Shown here: positions 8,891 to 19,967 of the stretch, piece by piece
Layout: the number at the start of each line of letters is the position of its first letter
Position numbering within the stretch: the first letter of the stretch is position 1
DNA from: Chalciporus piperatus
Taxonomy: Eukaryota; Basidiomycota; Agaricomycetes; Boletales; Boletaceae
DNA length: 64,000 nucleotides
Assembly: GCA_038093975.1 (NCBI GenBank)
Contig: JBBPTG010000129.1
Coordinates: 1 to 64,000, forward strand
Reading direction: 5' to 3'
Notes under the pieces: model-generated
Seen by the model: the letters and a program-made list of their open reading frames with translations, nothing else
The model's database searches: none
Told to the model about the DNA's origin: nothing
Position numbers and translations under genes: made by a program

Positions 8891-9845
8891 ATGAATGTAC
8901 CTATTCCTGCAGAGGATCTTTCCGCCCTGGAGGCGGAACAAGGTGTGCTATCTGACTGACTCATTCTGACCTGCTGATCAAGTTGATGTGGCCTTAGGTT
9001 TGGTGCCTGTGGAGACACAGGGACAAGGTGCCGAGATGACAGCGGCAGGTCCGGCAGTGAGTAATCGAATTCTTCTTTGATCAACACATTATTTTCTTAC
9101 CTGTCGCACTATGTGAAAGAAATCAAAATCCGAGATTCTATTCATCACAATCGTCCATTTCATTCATCTGCACTACCCTATCGTAGCCGGAGCCATATAC
9201 ATGGCGTGGAAGAAGGAGGAGCTCGCTAAAGCATTTGGTGGCTTTGTCGGCTTCACATTTTTTACCTCGACAGTGTCTCTCGTCTTGGGTATCAACACAG
9301 CCTCAGGACGCCTTGGTTGCATCAACAGATTTCTCTTTACCTTGCCTTGTGCCATCGAAGCATTTTTCCTGATACTATACTTCGCTTCGGGTGAGTTTTA
9401 TAATTTACTTTGTTGTCGCTGTGTCTTCTGATGCAATAGACTTGTACTAGACTTTCCGATCCTTTCTATTGCCACCATCCTTTCCATTGCCTCGTTTTGG
9501 TTGTTCATCATCGATAATTTATACCTCTACGCGCGCGAGACGGCATTTTCGAGTGATTCAGCAGCCACGCCTGCTGCAACTGCCACCCCACATCCCCCCT
9601 CCAAGTTCACGCCCACCTGGAACTGGTTCCGATTCGGATCTCAACACCCCACCATGGACCATGGAGAGCACACATACCCATTAGAAGATACGGGCAGCAC
9701 AGGCAAGTTTAGTGCGCTCTCAGGATTGGTGCGTTTTCTATGGTCCCCCTCTCTTGATATATGCTGATGATTTCCATAGATGGGGACTAACAATAAGCAT
9801 GGCTATCAGCTTCTACACGCACCCAGTGATGAGACGCTGGTCTGA
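8891..9845 (+). CDS. Small multi-pass membrane protein, function unknown
   Basis: The start is MNVPIPAEDLSALEAEQ at 8891. Probable exons are 8891-8942, 8983-9056, 9187-9390, 9451-9728 and 9780-9845. The product is about 220 residues with a short acidic N-terminus and three clear hydrophobic helices (around AFGGFVGFTFFTS, FLFTLPCAIEAFFLILYF and ILSIATILSIASFWLFII). A polar Thr/Pro/Asp-rich C-terminal tail follows and ends …HAPSDETLV. The junction between exons 2 and 3 does not keep phase with the obvious GTGAGT donor, so either a non-canonical donor a few bases upstream is used or my borders there are wrong. The in-frame continuity of exons 3, 4 and 5 supports a real gene. I do not recognise the family. 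Confidence 0.6.
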
Positions 9846-9887
9846 TGCCAGTGAATTTGTATTATTATCTCCCTATATCAATGGACA

Positions 9888-10340
9888 TTAATTTGTAGTG
9901 TCTGTACATTTCTTTCTGTTCAGTCGATGGATGAAGCGGTTGACGAGCCGGACAATGTACTCTTGAACTGCAGGATTCTGGGCCAGTGTGGTGAGCGAGG
10001 TCGCGGCTTCATACTTGACAACGCGCGATGACGAGTTGAGAAGATCGAACATGCAGCGGACATATCGCCTGAGGATGTGTGTCACCGAAAGATGCTAGGA
10101 AGATGGCGGGATGTGGAGCTCTCACTCACCTTGTGGGTGAAGTCGTTTGTGCAATCGATCCTCGCGACCTCGATGACAGCCATCTATAAACCATCTGCAT
10201 CATCCATCATCCATCGACGCCACGCGATCCCATACATTGCGCAACCAGTCCACCACTTTATTCATTGCTACGTTGGCGAGGGATACGAACATATTCTGCT
10301 TGCACGTCGTGTCAGATTCGCTCGAAAATAAGAGGGGCGA
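9888..10340 (-). pseudogene. Coatomer beta subunit (COPB1/SEC26) fragment
   Basis: On the minus strand two neighbouring pieces match the alpha-solenoid of coatomer beta. The first contains SDTTCKQNMFVSLANVA and WDRVASMDD, then hits a TGA. The second, in another frame, contains MAVIEVARIDC, a GTGAGT…CAG intron, and RYVRCMFDLLNSSS followed by VVKYEAATSLTTLAQNPA. The latter is the conserved coatomer-beta signature. Immediately after that the sequence leaves the family and stops. A complete subunit has over 900 residues, while this covers perhaps 110. I read it as a decayed, frameshifted partial duplication. It keeps an intron, so it was not copied from spliced mRNA. Confidence 0.75.
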
Positions 10341-10617
10341 AGTGCAGAGTCTGGTCCCTACATGCGGCCTTGCCATAAATAGTTAGCGTATATATCACGT
10401 GTGAGTAGTTGTGGTGGGTCAAGTGTTCGGGGTCACGGCCAGCACTTTGGGGGAGTCGATTTCATGTTTTAGAGTTATGGACGCCCCTTGTATGTAGGGA
10501 ACAATAACATTGCATTTTTGTAAGGATACATGGGACAAGCGAAATCCCCTTTGGACGTAGAAAACGAGGATGTCAACTCACAATCCAAACCGTTATCAGG
10601 CAAGCAGTGGACACGCA

Positions 10618-11685
10618 CTAACGTTGCACAACAAGTATTGCTGGTAGCCTGAGGACATTATCCGAGTCGGCGCTGAAACGTCCTTCAGAATCTTTCATCA
10701 TAAGCAACATCGCAGCGACGACGACGACGACGACGACGACTAGTAGGCAGAGTGATCTACCAGCTTCTCTGCCTGCGGACCTTTTTGTAGGGACGGTCAG
10801 GGAAATCACATCAAATTGGCAAGTTGTGAATTTCGTTGGAGTTTCGTCAACCCTCCATTCCCTCTCGTCCTGCATCCCAAACAACCCAGGTTCTGCATCC
10901 CAAGCTTACATTGTCACCACGTCCGTAATCATGCCCTTGACCTACCAGATCAACGAGTTCCTTCAAATCGCTCTCTTGTGCTGCGCGCCCGGTTGAGAAA
11001 ACAGTATCCCACACCACCTCTGTTTCGGTGTGTCTGCATTGTTGCATACGGACTGCATGAAATACCCGTAGTGTATCTCCCGCCCCGGACTCGGATTCCT
11101 GAGCAAGTGCAAGCGCATGGGGGCCCAACACCGCCATGACTGCAGTGGCTGCTTCTACACTTGGGGAAGAAGCCACGAAGATATACGACGATGTCGTAGA
11201 GAGGGGCTCGTCCCTTTGAATCATGAACCAGCAGATGATGAGTAGCTTGGTTACGGGCGGGAAAGTCAACGATAGTCCTACCTCCAAATCTCTTCATACG
11301 TCTCGCTTTTGCCCGTTGCGGGGTTAATTCCGATGCCGATCTCAATTTCTCTCCCTTCACGATGGATGATTTGGCCTTCGTCGGTCATTCCATCGCCGCG
11401 CGAGTCAATGGTCGTATGATCCCATCTGTGTCGGACGGGAGCAGTGGAGAGTGTGTGGCGGAGACCTGCAAATCCCCATTTGATCTCGCTCGTGCTGGAT
11501 AGTGGTAGCGAAAGTCGTAGATCTAGGTAGAGAAGTGTACCACCGACCCCGAGAGAGGTCGATCGGGAGGAAAGGACGAGGACGTCCGAGTCTTCGAATG
11601 GGACGGGGGTCGAGGGTATCCAAGCGATGCTTTCACGAGTAGAGATGAAAGATTTTCCATACAGATCTGACTGAGTTAAAGACAT
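10618..11685 (-). CDS. HRI1: HRI1-family protein
   Basis: The gene starts MSLTQSDLYGKSFISTR at 11685. It splices in phase from …EEIW into RDEPLSTTSSYIFV (intron about 11222-11279) and from …KELVDL into DEREWRVDE (about 10863-10938). The WGFAG box in the first half, the TYEEIWR box, and the second beta-rich half ending in an EWRVDE-like strand match the fungal HRI1 family, small beta-barrel proteins. In yeast HRI1 is reported as non-essential and linked to the Sec63/Hrr25 interaction set. The C-terminus here extends past the family end and contains eight Val encoded by a (GAC)n run on the plus strand near 10706-10738. The extension could be read-through of a microsatellite, or a missed last intron. 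Confidence 0.65.
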
Positions 11686-11856
11686 GCCAGTGGCACTGCG
11701 AGAAGGGAGAGGTATCCTGGACCATCATACTCTATTATACTTAGCGGCAATAGTAAGTATTAGGAAGTAGCAAGCTGTGCTCGATCACTGGTGATGTAAT
11801 AAGTTTTTCTTTCCACGACCAACTCATTTTCCGTTCGCCAGAGCAGCTGCCTTGAC

Positions 11857-14306
11857 ATGACGGCCACGCTCAAGGTCCGCCCCGGACTCCAAGATGTGGT
11901 ACTTTCTGTTCGTCATGCCTGTTCTCGGCGTCGGTTTCGCTCATTCCGAATGATGCACCAAGCGGTCGCGGCCACTTCAGTCGCACGACCAACGCCCGTT
12001 CTGCCAATCCCTAGACGCTCTCAGGCAGTTTCATCCAGGTAAATCTTATTTTCGTCTTCCTTGCTTCCCCTTTTCATGCAACCAGACTGAGACAGAAGGA
12101 GGAGCCGGTCTCGACGAACGATGCCGAAAACAATGAACACCTTTCAAGTGGATATCTAACCACCGTGTATGAAGCCCTCATGTCAGAGCCCGGGTTGGAA
12201 GTGGAGTTGGAAAAGTCCAAGGAAGCAGAGCATGAACCTACTGCTGTTGTGGAGGAGGACCCCATTGATGGAGTGCTTGCGGAGTATGCCCGACGAGGTG
12301 ACACTCAGGGTTTTGAGTCATTCATATCTCATAACTTGTCCGGTAGGTTTCCATCCGCGTATGACGCGCCTGTTTTCTGACCACATGACCTCAAGAACCA
12401 CCGACTGAACATCAGCGGGATCTGCGCGTCAAAGCACACATCGTGAAAACGTCACTTCCTCCCCTTTTGTCCCTTCCAGTTACCCAGCAATTCCCGACGG
12501 GCGCACTGGAGGTCTTGCATCAGTATGAGGCCAGTGGAGATTACGCCCCGATGAAATCTTATACCAGGGTTATCTCCGCTCTTCTCAATGTTCGGACATC
12601 CCCTTCTGCTGAACCAAGGCTAGGACGTGCCGCGGCAAATGCCCAGGCTTGGGATCTCTTTGCTCACATGCGTTACGTCGCCCACCCCACGCCAGATGCC
12701 CACCTCTACGCGTTGATGATACGTGCATGCGGATCGTTCACTCGACCGGAGCCCGAACGTGCACTGGATCTTTGGATGGAAATGTACGAGAATCGAGTGG
12801 AGCCGACAAAGGGTGCATACGAAGCTGTCATCAAGGTTTGCTGCAGGGCGGGGCCAGAGTGGCTTGGAGAAGGCATGAGGCTCGCGCGGGAGATGAGCGA
12901 ACGGTATTCGATAACGGGTGTTGGCGGGAGAGGTCTATGGGGCGCTCTGCTGCAGGGGTGCAAACGCGCTGGCGACCTGGAGAAAGCCAGATGGATCCTC
13001 GCTGAAGCTGTACGAGGCAGTGGAGAAGCTTCGATGGTGGATGCAGAGCTGATGACCCATGTGTTCCATACATATGCCTCGTACAAGCCCCCATTTACGA
13101 GGGCAACAACTCGATTCATCGACGGTGACACACCATCGAATGGGGAGTCGTCCACGGACGCAATCGCGAAGACAGAGGACATCCCGGACGTAGCCTCGCG
13201 CCCAGACACGACACAAATCCCAACAAACGATCTCGTTGAAGGTGACAGCGTTCGACAAGACAGTACCGAGAGCATGCCCTCGTTTTCCCGACTTCCACCC
13301 CAAACACCATCCGAAGTAATCGCCGAAATACGGACGCTCTTTGAAAGCATTCTTCGGGACAGAATGCTCTCTTCAGAGAAGGCACACAATATCAGTCCAG
13401 GTGGCTTCCTCGCGGGCAGATTCGCGCAGGTCCAGCTGACGCCAGCGCTACTGAACGCTTATTTGTCTGTATTCTACAGACATGCAAGCATAGAGACGTC
13501 CCAAGATGTCTTTGATGCCGTTTGTAGCGAAAACAGTCCTTCTCGCGGACCCATCCTGCTAACAGACGAGAATACCTATGTCAATGCTCTCGAAAGATGC
13601 GCCATAGCACGAGTGGAAGATAGGCATATAGCAGCTCGGTGGGCAGAGGACGTCTGGCGGCGTTGGCAGCCAATTGAAGCAAAGGGTTTGCAAGACGGGA
13701 AGGGAACTGTCGGGTCGTTTGCAAGGTTAATCGAAAGGGCACATTCGTCTATGAGAAGGGCACTCCTATTGTAAGTCACGTCAACTCGGACAACCATTCT
13801 TTGCTAACTGAATGTGTAATTGTAGATCTGGTGATATTGACGGCGCTCTAGCGTTGTTGCGGACATTTGTATCTCGATATCCACCTAATGCGTTGTATCA
13901 CCCACCCTCCTCCCACCCAAAATCACTACTCAATCCATCTTCACCAATTACGCCTGTCCCGTCATCCTCAAAATCACGATCACCTACACTTATGCTCTTC
14001 GCCAACCCTCCCATACTTTCTACCCGCACAATACTCCTGAACCCACCCTCCTCGTCAACTGCCCGGCCACTTGTCCGGCTCACCTCAGGTGCCAACTCCA
14101 AGGACGATCGTGTACCCCCGCTCGTTGGATTCAGTGACGTTGATTTGCTCCATGCTCGCCTCGTTGAGCATGGAAGGATCAAGGATCTTGGTTATATTAA
14201 ATGGGTCTGTATGGCGTATGCCAATGCTCTCAAGAAGCGAAGAGAAGCAGTCCTCAAAGCTGCTTCCATCCCTCAGGGACAACATGAGGGGGGTGAGGCG
14301 GACTAG
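11857..14306 (+). CDS. Mitochondrial pentatricopeptide-repeat protein
   Basis: Four exons in consistent phase (11857-12038, 12086-12342, 12396-13770, 13826-14306) give about 764 residues. The first ~60 residues are Arg/Ser/Ala-rich with no acidic run, typical of a mitochondrial presequence. The central part has PPR-like helical hairpins, for example AWDLFAHMRYVAHPTPDA, LYALMIRACG, ALDLWMEMYENRVEPTKGAY and EAVIKVCCRAG. Such proteins bind organelle RNA in a sequence-specific way and act in processing, stability or translation. A low-complexity Ser/Pro linker (about 13900-14060) separates a last helical segment. The arrangement recalls PTCD1-like proteins, but I cannot assign a specific RNA target. 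Confidence 0.8.
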
Positions 14307-17300
14307 GCCTCTATATACCTTGTAGCATACCACCGATTAATGATAGATATTCCACTCACCCAACCATTCATAACGGGGTCATTTTACGACTCTTGGGGGT
14401 CTTACTGGTTAGTTCATTGATAGATCCACTAATCAGAGTATTTGGATGGGCCTTCAAAGCGAGATGATTTGCCACGTAGGTCTCTCGGTCTCTTGCCAAC
14501 ACCACACTGCTTAGGTTGGGGAACAGAATTCGTGACATCTTGCAAGCAAGTGGTTGCATCATAGCTGTTCCGATAGGAAAGACACGCGATGGAACCGTAC
14601 ATCAATGGACGATGGTATCTCGAAAGAACAGGCTGATCGGGAGAGAACGTTACCGCACAACAAGTCGGAAACAAGCGCTCGCAACAATCATCTCTACCTA
14701 GAAGGATTGGTTGGGGGGTAAAAGCGAAAACGGGGGACATTGCCCGACATCCCTTGGCACATCCACATCAGATACTTTATCTGTACTTAGCATGTGTTTG
14801 CTTTTGTGCCTCAGACATCAGTCATCACGACTTCTCTTTGCCATATGCCGCAGGTCCGTGGCACCACCCCCCAATTCCCGTTTCCTTCCTCGCGCTTCTA
14901 ACGCCTTGGCGCCTGTAAACAGCGATTGCAGTGCATCGTGGAACGTTGTCCTGTTTCCTTGGGGGTTTTCTCAGCACACGGTACGATCCGCGGGACGCTC
15001 GCCCAAGGAAGCAGCGCTGCGGATTGAACGACGTCGTTCTTTCCATTCTGCTCACGCCGCTCGTCTCGTCCTGCATTTCCACTGCGGATGATAAGACGGC
15101 ACGCCAGGTTGAATCCCATGTGACGATATCCACATACAATCCGACCGTATCAACTTTGTCATGCTCTACACCGAGGCGGCCGCTTTGCGTTTCCAAAGGC
15201 TATCGAGGAGAAGTTCTTGGCAAAGCATCGAGTCCCGGTGCGTTGGTAGAGCGCTCTCAAAGCTACTAATACATACTAGCGTGGGCATCGGCTGATTGAT
15301 TTCGACCTGCGAGCTCCGTGCATCGCGTCGCAGACGACTTGAGTGGCAGTTCTGCAGCGCCATTCGGAGATCCGTGTGGGCGAGGCGGTGTAATGTATTG
15401 ACCATCAATGCGACTTTCGGTCGACCAAGAGCTGTTCGCTCACTTCCCAGGTCCGATCGCGAGTGCGTAAACACCATGAGGCTGTTGGTTTTGTGTGCCT
15501 TTGAGAGGCGGTCCCATTGGCCCAACATGGGGTCAATTGCAAAGACCATCCCAGTTTGACGGCTTTGACCTTCGCAACTCCAATCACGTAGATCCACGCA
15601 GATGCCCCTTCTTTCCACCCACGCCGTGATTGGGTTGAGATACACGATGTGGCGCTTGACAGCAGCATCGATGGTGCACCAGTGAGTGTGCGCAAAAACC
15701 CTCAAGAGTCTAGTGACTATCTCGCGTGATTGGGAGGTGCCTGACCGTCATCTGCAGCACCTTAGTCCGGTTAACCATGTCGTATCCCGGAAGAAAGAGT
15801 CTCCATCCTCGCCGGTAAGGCCTTTAACGACAGAGCGGTTTATGGTCACCTATCAATGTGCTGTGGCTACTACTATGCGTTTTACGGTAAGCAATATTTG
15901 AGATCTGCATTTGACAAGCCCAAGCATATACTACTCAGATCTTACAATGTGGGTCAACATGATCGAGAGAGCCTCGAGAACGATGCAGCGGACTTGGCAG
16001 TTGTGGACTTGACCTCTAGGCCTCGGCAGCACATATCAACGCCGCCGTGGCGACCAATTCACCAGACGCAAAAAAGACGCACCGGTTACAGCAATATAAA
16101 TTCAATATCATTGGGATGGTAACATTGCTTCCCCTGACTCAGGCAAGATCCAAGATCTTCGCTGGCCAGAAAAGATGGAATCGAACCACGAGGAACCTTT
16201 TCTCTTATGCCGGGACAGATTCCCGGTATACTCAAGGGTCCGAACTCTGATCGACCCTGAGGCTCTGATCTCCAAAATGTGCGTGAAATGTGGGCAATGA
16301 GATGCTTGGCAAGGCTGAATCAAGACCCTTCAAAGATCATGCCCTTCTGAGAGTATCAACTGGACGGTCTACGGATTTGGGTAAGAAGAGTCGAGGAGAG
16401 GGATAGACCATCACCAAGACCATCGTTGATTATAAATTGAGACACCAGGTACAGAAGTACTCCCATGAGCCCCGGAAACACAATTGGAACGGGAAATATG
16501 GGTGAAAAGAGTGCTTCCCATTCGTCAGTGTTGCCTCGACCTGGGTGCGCACTGCGGAAGAACTCGCGTGCATAACCTTATGATACATACGAAAACAGGC
16601 TTACGGGCGTGGGGGTCGAACATAGTTAAGTAGCGGTGAGTGAGAACCGCAAAAGGATGGGCACACCTTGGGGGTGCTCAAAGATGATAACACGACTGGT
16701 TAAGAAGATCTGTCAACGATTGGACCCGGGTTTGGGTGAAACGGTTGACCTGGCCGCATCATGGCCATATTTTTCGGGCCTAGTGGAAGAAAGATGGATC
16801 AAGAGAAGCACAGGAGAGGGACTGCTTAGCAATGTTCGGATTCTAATTAGGCTTGGGTCCCCATGAACATGAGGGTGGGTTGATCACACACATTCATATC
16901 CGAAGGGTGAGGAAGTACACAGGTACGTTGCACAATGAACCGACTTTCTCAGACACGTTTGAGGGCTCAAAGACTCGGTAACTCACGCTCCTGATCCAAC
17001 GTGGTGATGCGGCCCGAACACAATGGAGGGGTCACGAGCGGGATAGGGGGTCGTAATCAATAAATGGTAAATTAACGGGAAGCCAATGAAAAAAGCGCCG
17101 AGAACCCCAAATGAAGCGACGCCAAAGCAACGCCAAACAGACCACAAACTTGACAACGAGCGGCTCTGTGGAAGCGTCCCATTCATATAGCCCATCCTAC
17201 ATTTGACCTCCCAATATGTTTCTCTCCTGCTAACACACATCTCCCTCCTCGTCGTCTCCGTCGTCGAGCTTGTCGTGCAGCCGCCACCATAGAGGTTGGC

Positions 17301-17309
17301 ATAACGACG
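14307..17309. other. 3-kb interval without recognisable genes
   Basis: Both strands have only short, family-less open frames here, the longest about 180 codons on the minus strand at 15166-15705. None shows a domain, a convincing intron chain or skewed codon use. The last ~130 bp are CT-rich and probably form the promoter and leader of the gene at 17310. The spacing contrasts with the 100-600 bp gaps between genes further right, so this may be an old, decayed insertion. Confidence 0.5.
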
Positions 17310-18131
17310 ATGTATACTGCTGCCCCCTTTGCGGCACTCCCCCGTCCCATCCTCAAGCAGTCATCCCCCGTTCCAAGCCACCAGTTATCAAAGTCCCCAG
17401 ACAGACTCCATGCTGTCCACTTCCCTCCCTCTCCAACGTTGACCCGCACCTACGTCGTTCACTCCTCGTTGGCATACGATAGATCCCCCATCAGCGTGGC
17501 AACGAATGCATGCGCTCTACCAGAACGAGGGTGCCCAGGGCGAACCTACACCCTAGAAGACGAACGCCCTCACCCTTCGTCCCCGCCGCAAAGGCGATCG
17601 CATCCCAATGGCATTCATCTCCATCCCCGTGCAGTATTCCAAAACCAAAACCAGACATTGCCCTCCAGGGTCAATGATGATCCACAACGCACCCCCACCC
17701 GCACATCACTACTACTTCCTCCACCATTAGTCTCAGATTTATCCTCGTCGTCAGAATCGGATGAGAGCGACAGCTTCTTCGCCCCTATACCTTCAATACT
17801 AGACTCGTCACTCATCCCCGCCCCGTCAATACCGAGGCCCCGCGCTCGCTGGGACGGCATGATATACACCAAAGCTGCATATTCAGAACAGAGTTACTCC
17901 AGCTACGACTCTGTTTCGCATTTCCTCCCCAATCCCACTTTTCCTGACGATGCGCACAAGGCCCGTCGTCGCAAACTGAGGGATCGCTCCCGTTCTCGGG
18001 AGCGTCACAGGGAGACTAGATCTACATATACTAGCGATGAAGGCAGCAGCGATGGGGGATATACTCCGTTCTCGCATTGTGCGGGATACAGTTTCAACGC
18101 ACCGGATGATGGTTGTTTAGGAGGCTTTTGA
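17310..18131 (+). CDS. Conserved basidiomycete Ser/Pro-rich protein, function unknown
   Basis: One uninterrupted frame of 273 codons opens with MYTAAPFAALPRPILKQSS. The order seen is a short Pro/Ser region, a block FPPSPTLTRTYVVHS…YDRSPISV, a Ser/Asp-rich acidic stretch (SSSSESDESDSFFAP), a hydrophobic/aromatic island, and a strongly basic Arg/Ser-rich region (RRRKLRDRSRSRERHR). It has no membrane segment or catalytic motif. The FPPSPTLTRTYVVHS block is familiar to me from hypothetical proteins across Agaricomycetes, which argues for a real gene. The RS-like tail suggests a nuclear or RNA-linked role, which is inference only. Confidence 0.75.
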   Translation: MYTAAPFAALPRPILKQSSPVPSHQLSKSPDRLHAVHFPPSPTLTRTYVVHSSLAYDRSPISVATNACALPERGCPGRTYTLEDERPHPSSPPQRRSHPNGIHLHPRAVFQNQNQTLPSRVNDDPQRTPTRTSLLLPPPLVSDLSSSSESDESDSFFAPIPSILDSSLIPAPSIPRPRARWDGMIYTKAAYSEQSYSSYDSVSHFLPNPTFPDDAHKARRRKLRDRSRSRERHRETRSTYTSDEGSSDGGYTPFSHCAGYSFNAPDDGCLGGF

Positions 18132-18319
18132 TGATTCTTTGCGGACAGTCCTTCATTTTGCAGGTGGTTTGCATACGATTCGGAACTTGGAGTCACTTTA
18201 CTTTGTACGCCATCCCATCTAGAGTTTTCTGTGTACTTTTTTCCCAATCATTCGCACTGAAATTGCTTCTCCAAACTCGATATAGTCAGCCCATAGGCTG
18301 AACACTCTCGGAATCTGCA

Positions 18320-19756
18320 TCAGTTCCAGCCCAGTCGGTCCATTGACCATCCCCAAACATTCCCAAACCCATCTGGCTTGTTGCAAACACGTTCGTTCCT
18401 ATCTAATTCATCGATGATCTTCGTGTCCTTTTTCGAGAGTTTGAAAAACTATAGTCACGTAAGCTTGAGCAGACGTTTTGCTCAAATATAAAGCTGGTAT
18501 TACCTTGCAGTTCTCCTTCTGCCTGTCAATGTTGGCACTTTTCGGAACTACGACCACTCCCCGAGCGACATGCCAAGAGAGGATAACCTGTGTAGGTGTG
18601 GCTTTGTACCCCTGCGCAATTTCGGCGATAATAGGATCTTCTCGAACTGTGGAATATCCTGCCATGGCCGTATGGTGGTTAACGCAAATGTGAGTTGAAA
18701 AGAGACGATGATTGACGTACCTGTTGGAGCATATGCTGTCACGAGGATACCTTTGCTCTTACAGTATGCCAACAGCTCATTCTGGGCAAGATATGGGTGC
18801 ATTCTGGCATAAAGTTCGCATCAGTTGCGTCTCATATGCGGAAGATAAGAAAATGGCATACTCGACTTGCAACATCGCTGGCGTGACTTTCGCAGTTTCC
18901 AGCAGCTTTGTCATTCTGAGCAGGGCTGTCGATAAGGCCCTGGAAGCTCAGAGGATACACACGTACGTCTTGATCGAGAAGTTGCTTAGCCCGATGGCCT
19001 TTACTTTGCCGCTTTCCAGGACTTTTTCCATCTCTGCCCAGGTCTGCGTAAAGTCCACACTCTCGTCCAGCCTCAGCTGGCCGTCCGGGTTTCGTGGGCG
19101 AGGTTCGTTCTCTAAACTCTTTCACAGATCGAGATCAGACTTGGTGGCGATATGCTTACCGTCAAATACTACGGTGTGCGGCCAGTGGATCAGATACTAG
19201 TCATAGCCGTGAGCTCGATAGATCACGGCGCTACTTAGAACTACTGACCAGGTCAAAATAATCCAAGCCGGTATTTTTCAAGCTCTGATCGATCGACCAT
19301 TGCACACGCTGGGTATGATTCCACCTAGGCCAGCTGTCAGCGATCCGTTTCTAAACCAGCAACGCGAGTACTGTACGGTAGTTTCGTGGTGACGAAGATT
19401 TCCTCCCGAGGTATGCCTGATGCCCTTATCGCATCACCAACGGGTTTCTCGGTCCCTAATAGTAGCATTTCTAGCGACACCGAGATTCCGACCGAACTCC
19501 AAGGTACGCACCGTATATCCACGCGGTGTCGATATGTCTGTATCCAAGTTGCAGGGCCGTCAGGATCCAAGGAGTGGATTTCGCCTGTTCTTCTGGATCT
19601 CTGCTTGCAAACACTCCAAGCCCTAAAGGGGGTTGGATGCCGGGCCGGCGTCAGACTTTCAGGTTGAATGAGCATAGGAGGACTTGACGTTACCTACGAT
19701 CGGCACAGAAGCACCAGTGTTCAACTTCAACGTCTTGTCCAGCCACTCAGACATGG
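18320..19756 (-). CDS. Aldo-keto reductase (GCY1/YPR1-like), copy 1
   Basis: The gene starts MSEWLDKTLKLNTGAS at 19756 and is cut by about eight short introns; joined by phase it gives an AKR of roughly 300 residues. The NADPH-dependent (beta/alpha)8 family set is complete: Asp in YRHIDTAW, Tyr in the following WIYG, Lys in VTTKLP and His in LIHWP form the catalytic tetrad. Cofactor-binding motifs VVVPKSANIDRQ and the C-terminal NKPDGFGNVWGW segment are also present. The stop at 18320 follows …DRLGWN. Such enzymes reduce aldehydes and ketones in the cytosol. A second AKR follows head-to-tail upstream, and a terpene synthase lies 3 kb away. Confidence 0.88.
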
Positions 19757-19967
19757 TAGATACTAGAGAATAGTTTGCTCTATGTTACAGCAGGAGGCCC
19801 TTCCGTTGAAACAAGGAACTCCGCGCGGCCCGGTTCTGTCCACGAGACCACACTGGATGTGAGCCAGTAGTCACACGGCATCCAAAGAACTAGATGTACC
19901 CCCAGTGACCTTGTAAACAAGGTAACAGAAGGTCGTCGATTGGATGTGTATGGGTAGGCTAAGTTAC

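Noticed and set aside
12706..13389. 227-codon antisense frame inside the PPR gene
   Set aside because: The sense strand has consistent splicing and PPR repeats; the antisense frame is a shadow.
15166..15705. Minus-strand open frame of about 179 codons
   Set aside because: It has no recognisable domain, no supporting introns and overlapping open frames on the other strand. It may be real but is unsupported.
16150..16260. Possible tRNA on the minus strand (GGTTCGATTCC plus a CCGGGA/TCCCGG stem)
   Set aside because: The acceptor stem does not pair, the loop lacks the U before the anticodon position, and no D-arm is visible.
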